Translations under genes and position numbers: made by a program
Shown: positions 17,411 through 27,741 of the stretch, in pieces
Layout: each line of letters starts with the position of its first letter
Position numbering within the stretch: position 1 is the first letter of the stretch
Assembly: GCF_003665435.1 (NCBI RefSeq)
Contig: NZ_CP023407.1
Coordinates: 5,319,501-5,383,500, forward strand
Source of the DNA: Streptomyces fungicidicus
Lineage (GTDB): Bacteria > Actinomycetota > Actinomycetes > Streptomycetales > Streptomycetaceae
Direction of reading: 5' to 3'
Length of the DNA stretch: 64,000 nt
Notes under the pieces: model-generated
The model's database searches: none
What the model saw: only the letters and a program-made list of their open reading frames with translations
What the model was told of the DNA's origin: nothing

Positions 17411-19003
17411 ATGGCGGAGCTCACGATCCGGCCGGAGGAGATCCGGGACGCGCTGGAGAACTTCGTCCAGTCGTACAAGCCGGACGCGGCCTCGCGCGAG
17501 GAAGTCGGTACGGTCACCCTTGCCGGCGACGGCATCGCGAAGGTCGAGGGCCTGCCCTCGGCCATGGCGAACGAGCTGCTGAAGTTCGAGGACGGCACCC
17601 TCGGCCTCGCCCTCAACCTCGAGGAGCGCGAGATCGGTGCCATCGTCCTCGGTGAGTTCAGCGGTATCGAGGAGGGCCAGCCGGTCACCCGCACCGGCGA
17701 GGTCCTGTCCGTCGCCGTCGGCGAGGGCTACCTCGGCCGTGTGGTCGACCCGCTCGGCAACCCGATCGACGGCCTCGGCGAGATCGAGACCGAGGGCCGC
17801 CGCGCCCTCGAACTGCAGGCCCCCACGGTCATGCAGCGCAAGTCGGTGCACGAGCCGATGGAGACGGGCTACAAGGCCGTCGACGCCATGACCCCGATCG
17901 GCCGTGGTCAGCGCCAGCTGATCATCGGCGACCGCCAGACCGGCAAGACCGCCCTGGCCGTCGACACGATCATCAACCAGCGTGACAACTGGCGCACCGG
18001 CGACCCGAAGAAGCAGGTCCGCTGCATCTACGTCGCCATCGGCCAGAAGGGCTCCACCATCGCGTCGGTCCGCCGCGCGCTGGAGGAGAACGGCGCGCTG
18101 GAGTACACGACCATCGTCGCCGCCCCGGCGTCCGACCCGGCCGGCTTCAAGTACCTGGCGCCGTACACCGGCTCGGCCATCGGCCAGCAGTGGATGTACG
18201 AGGGCAAGCACGTCCTGATCATCTTCGACGACCTGTCGAAGCAGGCCGACGCCTACCGCGCCGTCTCCCTGCTGCTGCGCCGCCCGCCGGGCCGTGAGGC
18301 CTACCCGGGTGACGTCTTCTACCTGCACTCCCGTCTGCTGGAGCGCTGCGCCAAGCTCTCCGACGACATGGGCGCCGGCTCGATGACCGGTCTGCCGATC
18401 GTCGAGACCAAGGCCAACGACGTGTCGGCGTTCATCCCGACCAACGTCATCTCCATCACCGACGGCCAGTGCTTCCTGGAGTCGGACCTGTTCAACGCCG
18501 GTCAGCGCCCCGCGCTGAACGTCGGTATCTCCGTCTCCCGAGTCGGTGGTTCCGCGCAGCACAAGGCGATGCGTCAAGTCTCCGGCCGTCTGCGCGTGGA
18601 CCTCGCCCAGTTCCGTGAGCTGGAGGCGTTCGCCGCCTTCGGTTCCGACCTGGACGCCGCGTCGAAGGCGCAGCTGGAGCGCGGTCAGCGCATGGTCGAG
18701 CTGCTGAAGCAGAACCAGTACGAGCCGATGGCCACCGAGGACCAGGTCGTCTCCGTCTGGGCCGGCACCACGGGCCGCATGGACGACGTGCCGGTCGCCG
18801 ACATCCGCCGCTTCGAGAAGGAGCTGCTGGAGCACCTGCACCGCAAGGAGCAGGGCCTGATGACCTCCATCAAGGAGGGCGCCAAGATGTCCGACGACAC
18901 GATCCAGGCGATCGCCGACGCGGTGGCGGAGTTCAAGAAGCAGTTCGAGACGAGCGACGGCAAGCTGCTCGGCGAGGACGCCCCGGCCGCTGCCGCCAAG
19001 TGA
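17411..19003 (+). CDS. atpA: ATP synthase F1 subunit alpha
   Basis: Non-catalytic nucleotide-binding subunit, 530 residues from the ATG at 17411 (AAGGAGAGCAGGGA upstream; the spacing is long). Seen: the beta-barrel N-terminus, P-loop GDRQTGKTA, and the conserved VSRVGGSAQHKAMRQVSG segment holding the arginine finger. The C-terminus has an Ala-rich tail. The frame is open upstream, but MAELTIRPEEIRDALE is the usual family start. Confidence 0.97.
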   Translation: MAELTIRPEEIRDALENFVQSYKPDAASREEVGTVTLAGDGIAKVEGLPSAMANELLKFEDGTLGLALNLEEREIGAIVLGEFSGIEEGQPVTRTGEVLSVAVGEGYLGRVVDPLGNPIDGLGEIETEGRRALELQAPTVMQRKSVHEPMETGYKAVDAMTPIGRGQRQLIIGDRQTGKTALAVDTIINQRDNWRTGDPKKQVRCIYVAIGQKGSTIASVRRALEENGALEYTTIVAAPASDPAGFKYLAPYTGSAIGQQWMYEGKHVLIIFDDLSKQADAYRAVSLLLRRPPGREAYPGDVFYLHSRLLERCAKLSDDMGAGSMTGLPIVETKANDVSAFIPTNVISITDGQCFLESDLFNAGQRPALNVGISVSRVGGSAQHKAMRQVSGRLRVDLAQFRELEAFAAFGSDLDAASKAQLERGQRMVELLKQNQYEPMATEDQVVSVWAGTTGRMDDVPVADIRRFEKELLEHLHRKEQGLMTSIKEGAKMSDDTIQAIADAVAEFKKQFETSDGKLLGEDAPAAAAK

Positions 19004-19024
19004 CGTAAGGAAGGGACCTGACTC

Positions 19025-19942
19025 ATGGGAGCCCAGCTCCGGGTCTACAAGCGTCGCATCCGATCCGTCACCGCGACCAAGAAGATCACCAAGGCGATGG
19101 AGATGATCGCCGCCTCGCGCGTCGTCAAGGCGCAGCGCAAGGTGGCGGCCTCCACGCCGTACGCGAGGGAACTCACCCGCGCGGTCACGGCGGTCGGTAC
19201 CGGTTCGAACACCAAGCACCCGCTGACCACGGAGGCGGAGAACCCGACCCGTGCCGCGGTCCTGCTCCTCACGAGCGACCGCGGTCTGGCCGGCGCCTTC
19301 AACTCCAACGCCATCAAGGCGGCGGAGCAGCTGACCGAGCGCCTGGAGCGCGAGGGCAAGCAGGTCGACACGTACATCGTCGGCCGGCGCGGTGTCGCCC
19401 ACTACAACTTCCGTGAGCGCAAGATCGCGGAGATCTTCACGGGCTTCACCGACGAGCCCTCGTACGCGGACGCCAAGAAGGTCGCGGCCCCGCTGATCGA
19501 GGCGCTCCAGATGGAGACGGCGGACGGCGGCGTGGACGAACTCCACATCGTCTACACCGAGTTCGTGTCGATGATGACGCAGACGGCGGTCGACTCCCGG
19601 ATGCTTCCGCTGCGCCTCGAAGAGGTCGCGGAGGAGACGTCCACCAAGGGCGAGATCCTGCCGCTGTTCGACTTCGAGCCCTCGGCGGAGGACGTCCTCG
19701 ACGCCCTGCTGCCGCGGTACGTCGAGAGCCGGATCTACAACGCGCTGCTCCAGTCGGCCGCTTCGAAGCACGCCGCCACGCGGCGCGCGATGAAGTCGGC
19801 CACCGACAACGCGGGCGAGCTGATCAATACGCTCTCCCGTCTTGCCAACGCGGCCCGCCAGGCCGAAATCACCCAGGAAATCAGCGAGATCGTCGGTGGC
19901 GCCAGTGCCCTGGCCGACGCGAACGCGGGGAGTGACAACTAA
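19025..19942 (+). CDS. atpG: ATP synthase F1 subunit gamma
   Basis: Central rotor shaft, 305 residues. Long N- and C-terminal helices form the coiled coil: N-terminal GAQLRVYKRRIRSVTATKKI and C-terminal ATDNAGELINTLSRLANAAR. Start ATG at 19025 follows AAGGAAGGGACC. Stop and the atpD start share one base (TAATG), showing tight coupling. Confidence 0.97.
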   Translation: MGAQLRVYKRRIRSVTATKKITKAMEMIAASRVVKAQRKVAASTPYARELTRAVTAVGTGSNTKHPLTTEAENPTRAAVLLLTSDRGLAGAFNSNAIKAAEQLTERLEREGKQVDTYIVGRRGVAHYNFRERKIAEIFTGFTDEPSYADAKKVAAPLIEALQMETADGGVDELHIVYTEFVSMMTQTAVDSRMLPLRLEEVAEETSTKGEILPLFDFEPSAEDVLDALLPRYVESRIYNALLQSAASKHAATRRAMKSATDNAGELINTLSRLANAARQAEITQEISEIVGGASALADANAGSDN

Positions 19943-21378
19943 TGACCACCACTGTTGAGACCGCGACGGCCACGGGCCGCGTCGCCCGGGTCATCGGCCC
20001 GGTCGTCGACGTGGAGTTCCCCGTCGACGCGATGCCGGAGATCTACAACGCGCTGCACGTCGAGGTCGCCGACCCGGCCAAGGAGGGTGAGCTCAAGACG
20101 CTGACCCTCGAGGTCGCCCAGCACCTGGGTGACGGCCTGGTCCGCACCATCTCCATGCAGCCCACCGACGGTCTGGTCCGCCAGGCCCCGGTGACCGACA
20201 CCGGCTCCTCGATCTCCGTGCCGGTCGGCGACTTCACCACCGGCAAGGTGTTCAACACCCTCGGCGAGGTGCTGAACGTCGACGAGCAGTACACCGGCGA
20301 GCGCTGGCCGATCCACCGCAAGGCGCCGAACTTCGACGAGCTCGAGTCGAAGACCGAGATGTTCGAGACCGGCGTCAAGGTCATCGACCTTCTCACCCCG
20401 TACGTCAAGGGTGGAAAGATCGGTCTGTTCGGTGGTGCCGGCGTCGGCAAGACGGTGCTCATCCAGGAGATGATCTACCGCGTCGCCAACAACCACGACG
20501 GTGTGTCGGTGTTCGCCGGTGTCGGTGAGCGCACCCGTGAGGGCAACGACCTCATCGACGAGATGAGCGAGTCGGGCGTCATCGACAAGACCGCCCTGGT
20601 CTTCGGCCAGATGGACGAGCCCCCGGGCACCCGTCTGCGCGTGGCCCTCGCCGGTCTGACCATGGCGGAGTACTTCCGCGATGTGCAGAAGCAGGACGTG
20701 CTGTTCTTCATCGACAACATCTTCCGCTTCACCCAGGCCGGTTCCGAGGTGTCGACCCTGCTCGGCCGTATGCCCTCCGCGGTGGGCTACCAGCCGAACC
20801 TGGCCGACGAGATGGGTCTCCTCCAGGAGCGCATCACCTCGACCCGTGGTCACTCGATCACCTCGATGCAGGCGATCTACGTCCCCGCGGACGACCTGAC
20901 CGACCCGGCCCCGGCCACCACCTTCGCCCACCTCGACGCGACGACGGTGCTTTCCCGTCCGATCTCGGAGAAGGGCATCTACCCGGCCGTGGACCCGCTG
21001 GACTCGACGTCCCGCATCCTCGACCCGCGGTACATCGCGGCGGACCACTACAACGCCGCGATGCGCGTGAAGAACATCCTGCAGAAGTACAAGGACCTGC
21101 AGGACATCATCGCGATCCTCGGTATCGACGAGCTCGGCGAGGAGGACAAGCTCGTCGTCCACCGTGCCCGTCGCGTGGAGCGCTTCCTGTCCCAGAACAC
21201 CCACGTCGCCAAGCAGTTCACCGGCGTCGACGGGTCGGACGTCCCGCTGGACGAGTCGATCGCGGCCTTCAACGCGATCTGCGACGGCGAGTACGACCAC
21301 TTCCCGGAGCAGGCGTTCTTCATGTGCGGTGGCATCGAGGACCTGAAGAACAACGCCAAGGAGCTGGGCGTCTCCTGA
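19942..21378 (+). CDS. atpD: ATP synthase F1 subunit beta
   Basis: Catalytic subunit, 478 residues. Walker A is GGAGVGKTV, the catalytic Glu is in AGVGERTREGNDL, and the DELSEED-like loop is DELGEED. The start overlaps the atpG stop by one base. Two strong hairpins follow before atpC. Confidence 0.98.
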   Translation: MTTTVETATATGRVARVIGPVVDVEFPVDAMPEIYNALHVEVADPAKEGELKTLTLEVAQHLGDGLVRTISMQPTDGLVRQAPVTDTGSSISVPVGDFTTGKVFNTLGEVLNVDEQYTGERWPIHRKAPNFDELESKTEMFETGVKVIDLLTPYVKGGKIGLFGGAGVGKTVLIQEMIYRVANNHDGVSVFAGVGERTREGNDLIDEMSESGVIDKTALVFGQMDEPPGTRLRVALAGLTMAEYFRDVQKQDVLFFIDNIFRFTQAGSEVSTLLGRMPSAVGYQPNLADEMGLLQERITSTRGHSITSMQAIYVPADDLTDPAPATTFAHLDATTVLSRPISEKGIYPAVDPLDSTSRILDPRYIAADHYNAAMRVKNILQKYKDLQDIIAILGIDELGEEDKLVVHRARRVERFLSQNTHVAKQFTGVDGSDVPLDESIAAFNAICDGEYDHFPEQAFFMCGGIEDLKNNAKELGVS

Positions 21379-21393
21379 GCATCGAGCTCACCG

Positions 21394-21443
21394 TGAACCC
21401 CTGAGGGTTCACACCCGAGGGGGCGGGTACGTCCCGCCCCCTC
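21394..21443 (+). terminator. Tandem hairpins between atpD and atpC
   Basis: 21394-21411: perfect 7-bp stem TGAACCC / GGGTTCA with CTGA loop. 21417-21443: perfect 11-bp stem GAGGGGGCGGG / CCCGCCCCCTC with TACGT loop. Either alone looks like a Streptomyces terminator, yet atpC lies downstream in the same direction. Partial termination would lower epsilon relative to other subunits. Confidence 0.7.
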
Positions 21444-21510
21444 ATCCACGCCCCTTAGACTTGTAACCAACACCCGGCACAACCGCCGGGTGGTGACCCG
21501 AGGAGCCACC

Positions 21511-21888
21511 TTGGCTGCTGAGCTGCACGTCGCGCTGGTCGCGGCCGACCGAGAGGTCTGGTCCGGCGAGGCCACCCTGGTCGTCGCGCGCACCACGTCC
21601 GGCGACATCGGCGTCATGCCCGGTCACCAGCCGCTGCTCGGTGTGCTGGAGTCGGGCCCGGTGACCATTCGTACGCGTGAGGGCGGGACGGTCGTCGCCG
21701 CGGTGCACGGCGGTTTCATCTCGTTCGCGGACGACAAGCTGTCGCTGCTGGCCGAGATCGCCGAGCTGTCGGACGAGATCGACGTCCAGAGCGCGGAGCA
21801 GGAACTCGCCCGAGCGAAGGCGGAGGACGACGCTGAGGCCCAGCGTCGTGCGGACGTCCGTCTGCGGGCGGCGTCGGCGGGGCGCTGA
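21511..21888 (+). CDS. atpC: ATP synthase F1 subunit epsilon
   Basis: 125-residue regulatory subunit of the rotor, inhibiting ATP hydrolysis. The beta-sandwich domain is seen (MAAELHVALVAADREVWSGE, MPGHQPLLGVLESGPV, VHGGFISFADDKLSLLAE), then two C-terminal helices. The TTG at 21511 has GAGGAG 5-6 nt before it and starts where the family starts; the GTG codons at 21490/21493 would add 6-7 residues without a ribosome site. It is separated from atpD by two terminator-like hairpins. Confidence 0.93.
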   Translation: MAAELHVALVAADREVWSGEATLVVARTTSGDIGVMPGHQPLLGVLESGPVTIRTREGGTVVAAVHGGFISFADDKLSLLAEIAELSDEIDVQSAEQELARAKAEDDAEAQRRADVRLRAASAGR

Positions 21889-21912
21889 TACCAGCCCCGT
21901 GAGTTGACGTCA

Positions 21913-21960
21913 CTCAGCCGCGGCCGGCACCGGAGCGATCCGGAGCCGACCGCGGCTGAG
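21913..21960 (+). terminator. Large hairpin after atpC
   Basis: Perfect 11-bp stem CTCAGCCGCGG (21913-21923) with CCGCGGCTGAG (21950-21960); an inner CCGG-AGCGAT-CCGG can also pair. Lies 25 nt after the atpC stop and probably ends the atp operon, although DUF2550 follows in the same direction. Confidence 0.75.
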
Positions 21961-22016
21961 GCAGATCTGGATGATTTTTCCGTTCCGTTACCTAGGAGAC
22001 GAGGAGGTCGGTGTCG

Positions 22017-22466
22017 ATGGTCCTCGCTCTGACTGTGTGCGGAATCGTGGTGGCGCTCGTGGTGGTGGGGCTCTTCGTCTTCGGCCTGCGCCGCCGGCTC
22101 ATCCAGCGTTCCGGCGGGACCTTCGACTGCAGCCTGCGTTGGGACGCCCCCGAGGCCGCCGGTGACTCCGGCGGCAAGGGCTGGGCGTACGGGGTGGCAC
22201 GTTACAACGGCGACCGGGTCGAGTGGTTCCGGGTGTTCTCCTACGCCCTCCGCCCGCGCCGCGTCCTGGAGCGCTCCGCGATCGAGGTGGCCGGCCGCCG
22301 CGTCCCCGAGGGCGAGGAGGAGCTGGCGCTCCTGTCGGACGCGGTCATCCTCGCCTGTCTGCACCGGGGTACGCGTCTGGAGCTCGCGATGAGCGAGGAC
22401 GCGCTGACCGGTTTCCTCGCCTGGCTGGAAGCGGCCCCGCCCGGACAGCGGGTGAACGTCGCGTAG
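22017..22466 (+). CDS. DUF2550 membrane protein
   Basis: 149 residues: one N-terminal membrane helix (LTVCGIVVALVVVGLFVFGL), then a soluble domain with FDCSLRWD, GWAYGVARYNGDRVEWFRVFSY and a C-terminal helix. DUF2550 is a conserved actinobacterial family always close to the ATP synthase operon; its function is unknown. ATG at 22017 has GGAGG 9 nt upstream; the GTG at 22011 is an alternative 2 codons earlier with poorer spacing. An aldehyde- or lipid-related role cannot be argued from the sequence. Confidence 0.88.
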   Translation: MVLALTVCGIVVALVVVGLFVFGLRRRLIQRSGGTFDCSLRWDAPEAAGDSGGKGWAYGVARYNGDRVEWFRVFSYALRPRRVLERSAIEVAGRRVPEGEEELALLSDAVILACLHRGTRLELAMSEDALTGFLAWLEAAPPGQRVNVA

Positions 22467-22477
22467 AGCGACGTTCA
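22453..22477 (+). terminator. Hairpin around the DUF2550 stop codon
   Basis: Perfect 10-bp stem TGAACGTCGC / GCGACGTTCA with the stop codon TAG in the loop. Confidence 0.5.
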
Positions 22478-22489
22478 GGGCCCCGCTGG

Positions 22490-22528
22490 ATGGGGGTCCC
22501 CCCGGCAGCGGAGCTGTTGGGGGAGGGT
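22490..22528 (+). repeat. Streptomyces-type intergenic palindromic element
   Basis: GGGGGTCCCCCCGGC followed about 15 nt later by GGGGGAGGG. Sequences of this shape are scattered between genes in Streptomyces genomes. It can fold as alternative G/C hairpins. Confidence 0.45.
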
Positions 22529-22559
22529 CAACGTGGCCTGAGGGCCCGCCGAGCACAGG

Positions 22560-22595
22560 GAACCGCCCCCGGACGTCGGCGTCCGGGGGCGGTTC
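22560..22595. terminator. Bidirectional terminator between DUF2550 and chitinase
   Basis: Perfect 16-bp stem, GAACCGCCCCCGGACG paired with CGTCCGGGGGCGGTTC, four-base loop TCGG. It sits between converging genes and can serve both. Confidence 0.9.
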
Positions 22596-22619
22596 TCGTC
22601 GTATGACGGGGGCGTGGGG

Positions 22620-24443
<1,824 letters not shown>

Positions 24444-24504
24444 GCTGCGCCTCCTTTTGGGGATGTCGGGGACGTGACTGAGCCATCACGCCCGCAGTGC
24501 CGCG

Positions 24505-24547
24505 AGAATAGAAAGGTCTGGACCACGGGTCAATAGGTCTGGACCAC
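24505..24547 (-). promoter_or_regulatory. chiC promoter with two 13-bp direct repeats
   Basis: On the minus strand: TTGACC (24533-24528), 17-bp spacer, TATTCT (24510-24505). AGGTCTGGACCAC occurs twice on the plus strand (24514-24526 and 24535-24547), 21 bp apart, one copy in the spacer and one upstream of the -35. Direct repeats of this kind are known to control Streptomyces chitinase promoters (chitin induction, glucose repression). Each unit also resembles half of the DasR site (TGGTCTAGACCA). Confidence 0.85.
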
Positions 24548-24573
24548 CGTCCCCGGAACTGGCCCCGTTCCGC

Positions 24574-25215
24574 TCAGATCCCCAATTCCTGTGCGAGCAC
24601 CGCGGCTTGCACCCTGCTGCGCAGTTCCAGCTTGCCCAGCAACCGGCTGACGTGCGTCTTCACCGTGGCCTCGGCCATGTCGAGGCGGTCCGCGATGCCG
24701 GCGTTGGACAGCCCCTCGCCGAGACAGGACAGCACCTCCCGTTCGCGCCGGGTGAGGGAGTCCAGCACCGCCGGATCCGCCGTCACCGGCCGGGCGGGCT
24801 TCGCGGCGAACTCGGCGATCAGCCGCCGGGTGACGGCCGGTGCGACGATGCCCTCGCCGGCCGCCACCGTGCGCACCGCGGTGATGAGGTCCTTCGCCTC
24901 GGTGTTCTTCAGCAGGAACCCCGCGGCGCCGGCCCGCAGCGCCCCGAACACGTACTCGTCGAGGTCGAAGGTGGTCAGCACGAGCACATCGGCGAGGCCC
25001 TCCCCGACCACCTGCCGGGTCGCCGACACCCCGTCCAGGCGCGGCATCTGCACGTCCATCAGCACCACGTCGGGGCGCAGTTCGCGGGCGAGCGCCACCG
25101 CCCGCTCGCCGTCGCCCGCCTCGCCGACCACCTCGATGTCGGGCGCGCTGCGCAGGATGAGCACCAGTCCGGCGCGGACTGCGGACTGGTCCTCGGCGAC
25201 CAGGACGCGGATCAT
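24574..25215 (-). CDS. NarL/LuxR-family response regulator
   Basis: 213 residues: receiver domain with phospho-acceptor D54 (VLMDVQMPRLDG) and a C-terminal LuxR helix-turn-helix (LTRREREVLSCLGEGLSNAGIA). The ATG overlaps the stop of its kinase gene by 4 nt (ATGA), so they are one operon. The 54 nt of open frame upstream belong to the kinase end. Target unknown; the adjacent chitinase promoter is one option. Confidence 0.94.
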   Translation of the reverse strand: MIRVLVAEDQSAVRAGLVLILRSAPDIEVVGEAGDGERAVALARELRPDVVLMDVQMPRLDGVSATRQVVGEGLADVLVLTTFDLDEYVFGALRAGAAGFLLKNTEAKDLITAVRTVAAGEGIVAPAVTRRLIAEFAAKPARPVTADPAVLDSLTRREREVLSCLGEGLSNAGIADRLDMAEATVKTHVSRLLGKLELRSRVQAAVLAQELGI

Positions 25216-26405
25216 TCCGTCTCTCCTCGGGGGATGTCGGTGGCGGGCAGGGTGGCGCGTACCACCCACAGCCCGCCGTCCGGGCCGCTCTGCGGCCCGG
25301 CGTCGAAGGTGCCGTCCAGCAGGGCCGTCCGCTCCCGCATGCCGACGAGACCCGCCCCGGAACCCGGCGCGCGGGGGGTGTCCCGGCCGCCGTACGGGCT
25401 GCTCACCCGGATGTCGAGGGCGTCGGCGTGCCGGCGCAGCCGCACGGTGACGGTCCCCGGCGCGGCGTGCTTCAGCGCGTTCGTCAGCGACTCCTGCACG
25501 ATCCTGTACGCGGCGAGCTCGACGGGTGCGGGGACCGTGTCGTACCGGGCGTCCAGGGTGACGTCGAGGCCGTTGGCGCGGGCGCCCTCCACCAGGGCGC
25601 CTAGGCTGTCGAGGGTGGGCGTCGCGGAGGGTTCCCGGTCGTCGGAACCGTCCCGCAGGATGCCGATGAGCCGCCGCATCTCGGACAGCCCCTGCACGCT
25701 GTTCTCCCGGATCACCCCGAGCGCCTCACGGGAGGTCCGCTCGTCCTCCAGGGAGAGTGCGGCCGTGGAGTGGATGGCGATGGCGGACAGGTGGTTGGCG
25801 ACCATGTCGTGCAACTCCCGTGCCATCCGGGCGCGTTCCGCGGTCACCGCCTGGGCGCGGTCCATCTCCGCGAGCAGCGCGGTCTGTTCGGCCCGCAGCC
25901 GGGCCGACTCGGCGGCGTCGCGGTGGTTGCGCACGATGAGGCCGGTCGAGGCGGGGGTGAACGTCACGGCGCCGATGACGAGACCGATCAGCAGTGCCTC
26001 CGGCACCCGCCACACGGCGTACGGCACCAGCGTCGCCGCGATGGTCAGCAGTCCGGTGATCCACGGCAGCCGGCGGGCGGTGGCGGGCGTGCCGTACAGG
26101 ACGGCGGCGTACACCAGGTCGGTGTACATCACGATCGTGGCGATGCTGCCCTGCGTCACGACGTCCGCCGCCAGCGCCAGCGTGCCGGTCAGCAGGGCGG
26201 TGCGCGGGGCGGTGCGGCGCAGCAGTTCGCAGCCGGCGATCACCGCGAGCGGCACCAGGAGCGGCCCGCGGCCGTCGAGGAGGACCAGCGGGTCGTCGGC
26301 CTTCCGCACGCCGAGCCCGAACGCCCACAGCAGCAGCCCGCCGGCGAGTCCGGCGAGCGCGACCCCCACGTCGAAGCGGGGCGGGCGGGTCAGTCGTACG
26401 GCCAT
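25212..26405 (-). CDS. NarL-type sensor histidine kinase
   Basis: 397 residues. The N-terminal half has about five to six membrane helices (GLAGGLLLWAFGLGV, LLVPLAVIAGCEL, WITGLLTIAATLVPYAV, ALLIGLVIGAVTF) with hardly any extracytoplasmic loop, so it senses the membrane or an internal signal. H199 in MARELHDMVANHLSAIA is the HisKA_3 phospho-site; the HATPase domain follows with NALKHAAPGTV and GAGLVGMRER. Partner is the downstream regulator. The start has only a weak ribosome site (GGATGG). Confidence 0.93.
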   Translation of the reverse strand: MAVRLTRPPRFDVGVALAGLAGGLLLWAFGLGVRKADDPLVLLDGRGPLLVPLAVIAGCELLRRTAPRTALLTGTLALAADVVTQGSIATIVMYTDLVYAAVLYGTPATARRLPWITGLLTIAATLVPYAVWRVPEALLIGLVIGAVTFTPASTGLIVRNHRDAAESARLRAEQTALLAEMDRAQAVTAERARMARELHDMVANHLSAIAIHSTAALSLEDERTSREALGVIRENSVQGLSEMRRLIGILRDGSDDREPSATPTLDSLGALVEGARANGLDVTLDARYDTVPAPVELAAYRIVQESLTNALKHAAPGTVTVRLRRHADALDIRVSSPYGGRDTPRAPGSGAGLVGMRERTALLDGTFDAGPQSGPDGGLWVVRATLPATDIPRGETE

Positions 26406-26557
26406 GGCACCATCCAACACGGTGCGCGCGGCCGCCGCCTGATCCCCGCGGAGGGTCCCGGACTGCATCCTTCGATGTACCGCGGGTTCGTCGGCGGCGA
26501 CGACGAAACGGGCCGGTCACCACGGCAGCCTGAAAGGGTGACCGAGAGGAGCGAACC

Positions 26558-27142
26558 GTGATCGTCGCCTTGATCGCCGCCTGTGAGATCGGCTTCTGGG
26601 TGCTGCTGGCCGCCGGACTGGCCTGCCGGTACCTGCTGAGGATGCCGCGCACCGGGCTGGCGCTGCTGCTGTGCGAGCCGCTGCTGGAGGTTGTCCTGCT
26701 GGTGGTCACCGCACTGGACCTGAAGAACGGCGCGGAGCCGAACTGGACGCACGGGCTGGCCGCCCTCTACATCGGCTACACAGTGGGCCACGGCCACCGC
26801 ACGGTGAAGTGGCTCGACGGCCACGCCGCCCACCGCCTGGCCGGCGCGCCCAGGCCGGCCGGGCCGCCGCGCTATGGCATGGCCCGCGCCCGGCACGAGA
26901 CCAAGGTGTGGCTGGGCACGCTGACGGGCGCCGCGGTCGCCACCGTGCTGCTCCAGCTCGCCATCTGGTACGTCGGTGACCCCGGCCGCACCACCTCCCT
27001 GGAGGACTGGCGGTTCACGGCCTGGCGAGTGGCCGGTATCCACGGCCTGGTGGCCCTGGCCTACTGGATCTGGCCGAAGAAGGCCCCGGCGGGCGGGTCC
27101 GGGAACCGGCCCGCCGAGGTGGAGGAGAGGGCCCGCCGCTGA
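26558..27142 (+). CDS. Integral membrane protein, unknown function
   Basis: 194 residues from GTG at 26558 with GAGAGGAG 7 nt upstream. Four membrane helices: LIAACEIGFWVLLAAGLACRY, GLALLLCEPLLEVVLLVVTA, LGTLTGAAVATVLLQLAIW, AGIHGLVALAYWIWP. A conserved-looking Trp/His stretch (NWTHGLAALYIGYTVGHGHRTVKW) lies between the second and third. I do not recognise the family. It is divergent from the two-component operon and convergent with the adenosyltransferase gene. Confidence 0.8.
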   Translation: MIVALIAACEIGFWVLLAAGLACRYLLRMPRTGLALLLCEPLLEVVLLVVTALDLKNGAEPNWTHGLAALYIGYTVGHGHRTVKWLDGHAAHRLAGAPRPAGPPRYGMARARHETKVWLGTLTGAAVATVLLQLAIWYVGDPGRTTSLEDWRFTAWRVAGIHGLVALAYWIWPKKAPAGGSGNRPAEVEERARR

Positions 27143-27152
27143 GGGCGGGCCC
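27129..27152. terminator. Bidirectional terminator overlapping a stop codon
   Basis: Perfect 9-bp stem GGGCCCGCC / GGCGGGCCC with a 6-nt loop containing the TGA of the membrane-protein gene; 4 nt before the end of the converging gene. Confidence 0.75.
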
Positions 27153-27155
27153 GGT

Positions 27156-27728
27156 TCAGCGCTCCCCGCCCGGCACCCACAGCACGTCCCCGGTCTCCTT
27201 GTTGGCGATGCGCGCCAGGATGAACAGAAGGTCGGAGAGGCGGTTGAGGTAGGTGGCGGTGAGCGGGTTCATCGTCTCGCCGTGGACCTCCATGGCGGCC
27301 CAGGTGGCGCGCTCGGCCCGCCGTACGACCGTGCACGCCTGGTGCAGCAGGGCAGCGCCCGGCGTGCCGCCCGGCAGGATGAAGGAGCGGAGCTTCTCCA
27401 GCTGGTCGTTGAAGCGGTCGCAGTCCGCCTCCAGCCGGTCGACGTAGAACTGCTCGACCCGCAGCGGCGGGTACTCGGGGTTCTCCGCCACCGGCGTCGA
27501 CAGATCGGCGCCCACGTCGAACAGGTCGTTCTGCACGCGGGTGAGGACCTGGACGACCTCGTGTTCCAGACCGCCGAGCGCGATCGCCGTACCGATCACC
27601 GCGTTCGCCTCGTTGGCGTCCGCGTAGGCGGAGATCCGCAGATCGGTCTTGGCGACCCGGGACATGTCACCGAGATGGGTGGTGCCCTTGTCGCCGGTCC
27701 TCGTGTAGATACGCGTCAGGTTGACCAT
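27156..27728 (-). CDS. Cob(I)alamin adenosyltransferase, PduO type
   Basis: 190 residues. Transfers adenosyl from ATP to cob(I)alamin, making the AdoCbl cofactor used by isobutyryl-CoA and methylmalonyl-CoA mutases. Seen: the N-terminal ATP-binding TRIYTRTGDKGTTHLGD and the conserved helix RRAERATWAAM, LNRLSDLLFILAR. A start ATG at 27728 is at the expected family N-terminus. It is close in function to icmA, mce and meaB in the window, but not in the same operon. Confidence 0.93.
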   Translation of the reverse strand: MVNLTRIYTRTGDKGTTHLGDMSRVAKTDLRISAYADANEANAVIGTAIALGGLEHEVVQVLTRVQNDLFDVGADLSTPVAENPEYPPLRVEQFYVDRLEADCDRFNDQLEKLRSFILPGGTPGAALLHQACTVVRRAERATWAAMEVHGETMNPLTATYLNRLSDLLFILARIANKETGDVLWVPGGER

Positions 27729-27741
27729 GCGACCAGCCTAG

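Noticed and set aside
17336..19771. 811-codon minus-strand frame over atpA/atpG
   Set aside because: It spans two well-supported genes on the other strand and its translation is low complexity.
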